Source: Novacetimonas hansenii JCM 7643 (GTDB lineage Bacteria; Pseudomonadota; Alphaproteobacteria; Acetobacterales; Acetobacteraceae). From it: 64,000 nt of DNA. Positions within the stretch are counted from its first letter, which is position 1. Every line of letters starts with the position of its first letter. The stretch covers positions 1-64,000 of the forward strand of contig NZ_BANE01000061.1 of the NCBI RefSeq assembly GCF_000964405.1. Reading direction: 5' to 3'. The notes below the pieces were generated by a model that saw only the letters and a program-made list of their open reading frames with translations, had not been told where the DNA came from and made no database searches. Positions 61,673-64,000 of this stretch are shown here, one piece after another. Position numbers and translations under genes: made by a program.

Positions 61673-62131
61673 TCAGCTATCGGCGGGCCTGACCCAGGGG
61701 ATGGTCAGCACCTCGACCCCTTCGTCATCCAGCATTTCGCGTTCATCTTCGGTGACGCTGCCGTATATTGCCGTGGCTTCCTTTTCACCACGATGCATTT
61801 TCAGGGCTTCTGCCGCAAACTGTTCCCCAGCATTCACGCAATGTCCTTCGATGACATCGCGCATTTTTTGCAACAGTGCCATCGCCGCATCGGGTAAAGC
61901 GACCGTATCGGGGGGCTGCGCCGGGGGCGCGTCAGGCGTGTCGGGCATGACGGGAGCGTCCCCGGAGCCACGGCGGATTGCGGGCGCCATCAGGGCGCGG
62001 GTGATGTCATGTCCTCCACAGTACGGACATGACAGCAATCCTTTTTCCGCCTGGCGTTCAAAGCTGGCGCTGTTGGGGAACCACCCCTCGAATTCATGCT
62101 CCCCTTCGCATCGCAGGCGGTAGAGAATCAT
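61673..62131 (-). CDS. DUF1178 family protein
   Basis: A 152-aa protein of the DUF1178 family. It begins MILYRLRCEGEHEFEGWFPNSASFERQ and has LLSCPYCGGHDITRALMAPAI, a zinc-ribbon-like CPYCG; a Pro/Ala linker and a helical C-terminal half with GHCVNAGEQFAAEALKMHRGE follow. Function is unknown. In many Alphaproteobacteria it lies next to grxC and comF, as here (30 nt after grxC). Confidence 0.9.
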   Translation of the reverse strand: MILYRLRCEGEHEFEGWFPNSASFERQAEKGLLSCPYCGGHDITRALMAPAIRRGSGDAPVMPDTPDAPPAQPPDTVALPDAAMALLQKMRDVIEGHCVNAGEQFAAEALKMHRGEKEATAIYGSVTEDEREMLDDEGVEVLTIPWVRPADS

Positions 62132-62161
62132 GTGGCTGCCCCCTGTCCCACGCCCGTCCGT

Positions 62162-62422
62162 TCAGCCTACGCCAAGCAGCGCGTCGAGTTTGCCCCCACG
62201 CTCCAGCGCCATCATGTCATCACAGCCCCCGATGAATTTTCCATCCACGAAAAGCTGGGGCATCGTCATATGCCCGCCCGAACGGCTGATCGCCGTACTG
62301 CGGGCTTCGGTGCCGTGCAGGGCGGTAATTTCTTCGAACGTAACCCCTTTTGACTGCAGCAGCCTGACGGCGCGTACGCAATAAGGGCAACCGGGCTGGG
62401 TATAGATCTCGACTTTAGGCAT
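62162..62422 (-). CDS. grxC: Glutaredoxin 3 (dithiol)
   Basis: An 86-aa dithiol glutaredoxin with active site CPYC in YTQPGCPYCVRAV; GSH-binding MPQLFVDGKFIGGCDDM is present. It reduces disulfides and glutathione adducts in the cytosol. It lies between comF and DUF1178, a common alphaproteobacterial order. Confidence 0.95.
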   Translation of the reverse strand: MPKVEIYTQPGCPYCVRAVRLLQSKGVTFEEITALHGTEARSTAISRSGGHMTMPQLFVDGKFIGGCDDMMALERGGKLDALLGVG

Positions 62423-62512
62423 GAGGAACTTTCATCTGCTGGATCAATGTCGTCTCTACGATAATTTTATCCCATAATGCCATGTCCGTGTGGCTGGTGG
62501 GTAATGAAACCG

Positions 62513-62527
62513 TATCCGTTACGGATA
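62513..62527. repeat. 15-nt palindrome over the comF stop
   Basis: TATCCGT-T-ACGGATA, a perfect 7-bp inverted repeat about one base, covering the comF stop codon. Too short a centre for a hairpin; could be a protein-binding site or chance. Confidence 0.25.
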
Positions 62528-63316
62528 TGATGCCGGGTGTCGCCGATCCGCAGTCACGCAGACACGCGTGGCGGACAGGACATCGACACGTGCGGCCCCA
62601 TGATCGCGCAATGCCACGGTGCATGCCGCAAGCGTGCTGCCGGTGGTCATGACGTCATCGACAAGGATGACATGCCTTCCCCGCAGGGCCGCCATTCGGT
62701 GGGAACGTACCGTAATTGCGCCATGCAGGACCGCGCGGCGCTGTGGCAGGGCAAGATGGCCGAGTGGACGTGTATGGCATGTGCGCATCAGCGCATCGGG
62801 CCAGTGCGTCATGCCGCCCATCCGGGCGAGTTCCCCCGCCAGCAGCGCGGATTGGTTATAGCGACGGGCAAATAACCGTCGTCGGTGCAGGGGCACCGGG
62901 ACCAGTATGGCGTCGCGGATCAGCAGGTCGCGTGCGGACAGATGCATGTAGCGTGCCAGAAAGGCCGCATTTTCCGTTCGATCACCATATTTGAGGCCAA
63001 GGACAAGACGGCGCGACCAGTCGTCATATACCAATGCCGCCCTTCCCGAGTCCCATGGAGGCGGGGCATCAAGGCAGTTCTGGCAGGTCAGGTCATCGCC
63101 GGCTGCGGCTTCGGATGTAAAGGGAGTGCCGCATTTGCGGCATGCCGGGGCGGAAATCAGGTTCAGATGTGTAAAACATGCCGCGCAGACATGGCCGGCC
63201 TGCTCCACCTCTTCCCCGCATGACAGGCAGTGCGGCGGCAGGAGTAGATCCAGAACCTGACCGGCGACCTTGTGCAGGTATGGCGAAAACAGGCGAAAAG
63301 ATATCGACATCAGCAT
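62519..63316 (-). CDS. comF: ComF family phosphoribosyltransferase-like protein
   Basis: About 265 aa. An N-terminal double zinc-ribbon (CLSCGEEVEQAGHVCAAC, CRKCGTPF and CQNC) precedes a phosphoribosyltransferase-fold domain with LVPVPLHRRRLFARRYNQS and the PRPP-loop VILVDDVMTTGST. ComF is linked to DNA uptake in competent bacteria and is widely conserved elsewhere with unclear role. Starts at 63376, 63316 and 63310 are all possible; none has a clear ribosome site, and I use 63316 because family homology begins just after it. Divergent from the methyltransferase gene. Confidence 0.85.
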   Translation of the reverse strand: MLMSISFRLFSPYLHKVAGQVLDLLLPPHCLSCGEEVEQAGHVCAACFTHLNLISAPACRKCGTPFTSEAAAGDDLTCQNCLDAPPPWDSGRAALVYDDWSRRLVLGLKYGDRTENAAFLARYMHLSARDLLIRDAILVPVPLHRRRLFARRYNQSALLAGELARMGGMTHWPDALMRTCHTRPLGHLALPQRRAVLHGAITVRSHRMAALRGRHVILVDDVMTTGSTLAACTVALRDHGAARVDVLSATRVCVTADRRHPASYP

Positions 63317-63374
63317 GGCGCATTCACGTGATGGTGTCCTTGGCAGATGGTAGCGGATGGCGCACATCACTGTC

Positions 63375-64000
63375 ATGGAGACGCCGATAATTTTTGACCG
63401 TCATGCCGTGCGCCTGCATCGGGATCGTGCGCGCAACTCGTTGCAGCGGGTACAGCCCATCATACAGGCGGCCGCAGATCGGCTTTTGGACCGGCTTGAT
63501 GATACGACGCACCGGTTTTCCCATGCGCTGGATATTGGGGGCCGTGGGGTAAGTGCCCCCATGTTGAGGGCGCGTGGAATCGAGGTCGTGGCCACGGATC
63601 TCTCCCCTGCCCTGTGCGCGCGTGAACCCGGTCCATGCGTCTGTATGGACGAGGAATGGCTTCCCTTCGGGGCGGGGACCTTCGATCTCGTCATCGCCAA
63701 TCTGTCGCTACATTGGGTTAATGACCTGCCTGGCACGCTGGTGCAGATACGCAATATCCTGCGTCCTGACGGACTGTTTCTGGCATGTATGCCGATCCTG
63801 CCCACACTGGCGGAATTGCGTCAGGCACTGATTGTAGCGGAACATGACCTGCTGGGTGGGGCGTCGGTGCGGATTTCACCGTTCCCGGGACTGCGCGATT
63901 GTGCGGCCCTGTTGCAGCGGGCTGGATTCGCATTGCCTGTCGCCGATTCGGATGTCATTGAACTGGCTTATCGCTCGCCGATGATGTTGCTGCGTGATCT
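63375..64000 (+). CDS. SAM-dependent methyltransferase, 5' part (BioC/NDUFAF5-like), truncated by window end
   Basis: An open frame from ATG 63375 (or 63357) runs to the window edge, over 208 codons without a stop. It starts METPIIFDRHAVRLHRDRAR, then a class I SAM core: HALDIGGRGVSAPML (a weak motif I, GGRG instead of GCGTG), VVATDLSP, WLPFGAGTFDLVIANLSLHWVNDLPGTL and IRNILRPDGLFLACM. This matches the NDUFAF5/BioC-like methyltransferase family commonly next to comF-grxC in Alphaproteobacteria. The second Gly-Cys of motif I is replaced, as in some NDUFAF5-type hydroxylases. Divergent from comF. Confidence 0.75.
   Translation, partial: METPIIFDRHAVRLHRDRARNSLQRVQPIIQAAADRLLDRLDDTTHRFSHALDIGGRGVSAPMLRARGIEVVATDLSPALCAREPGPCVCMDEEWLPFGAGTFDLVIANLSLHWVNDLPGTLVQIRNILRPDGLFLACMPILPTLAELRQALIVAEHDLLGGASVRISPFPGLRDCAALLQRAGFALPVADSDVIELAYRSPMMLLRD

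Overview
The window reads as a chromosomal segment of a Gram-negative alphaproteobacterium, most likely an acetic acid bacterium (Acetobacteraceae, Komagataeibacter/Gluconacetobacter-like). The basis is the alphaproteobacterial operon order (tpiA-secG-pyrG-kdsA-eno-ftsB, pdhA-pdhB-pdhC-lpd-lipA-ratA, ppiD-trpEGDC-moaC, moeA-lexA), a PDH E1-beta subunit with its own lipoyl domain, a GAAC-N7-GAAC SOS box, LPS (kdsA) and ubiquinone (ubiG) genes, moderately high GC, and hairpin repeats between genes. The genus is an inference. I see no rRNA, tRNA, CRISPR array, prophage or intact insertion sequence.

Layout. 1-1.8 kb: AT-rich accessory DNA, a repeat copy and three small orphan genes. 1.9-9.6 kb: adhP, cystathionine beta-lyase and a sulfurtransferase (minus), an AI-2E-type permease plus EEP-family gene (plus), cardiolipin synthase, yraN and a His-rich secreted protein. 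9.7-17 kb: bolA-grxD and the purine cluster purC-purS-(Rap1a-like gene)-purQ-purL, then an NRDE gene and purB. 17-21 kb: terC, a lytic transglycosylase, pgpA and pncC. 21-28 kb: the pyruvate dehydrogenase operon with lipA and ratA. 28-35 kb: ppiD-trpE-trpG-trpD-trpC-moaC. 35-41.6 kb: tpiA-secG-pyrG-kdsA, DUF3429 and eno-ftsB. 41.7-44 kb: rpmG, moeA and lexA. 44-48.7 kb: a biotin cluster with a fused BioC-BioD, a BioH-like esterase, bioF and divergent bioA. 48.8-63.3 kb: housekeeping genes (DUF4167, prmC, prfA, hisS, ispG, rodZ, a nitronate monooxygenase-like gene, lysC, ubiG, a lactonase, DUF2147, DUF1178, grxC, comF). A methyltransferase gene runs off the right edge.

How the genes work together. 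Three multi-step pathways are nearly complete: purine synthesis (purC, purS, purQ, purL, purB), tryptophan from chorismate to indole-glycerol phosphate (trpE, trpG, trpD, trpC), and the late biotin pathway apart from bioB (bioC, bioH-like, bioF, bioA, bioD). LipA lies beside the lipoate-dependent PDH complex. BolA and the CGFS glutaredoxin form the usual Fe-S/iron pair. Many neighbours overlap by 4 bp (ATGA or GTGA), which suggests translational coupling.

Most notable: (1) gene order implies a roughly 13-kb inversion (about 28.25-41.8 kb) that split two ancestral operons; (2) a single-chain BioC-BioD fusion; (3) an exported four-cysteine Rap1a/Tai-like protein embedded by 4-bp overlaps inside the pur operon; (4) a perfect 20-bp hairpin whose one arm is the last codons of ispG; (5) several long perfect hairpins without U-tracts and a dispersed repeat family at gene ends. 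None of these amounts to a clearly new defence or mobile system; the window is mainly core genome.
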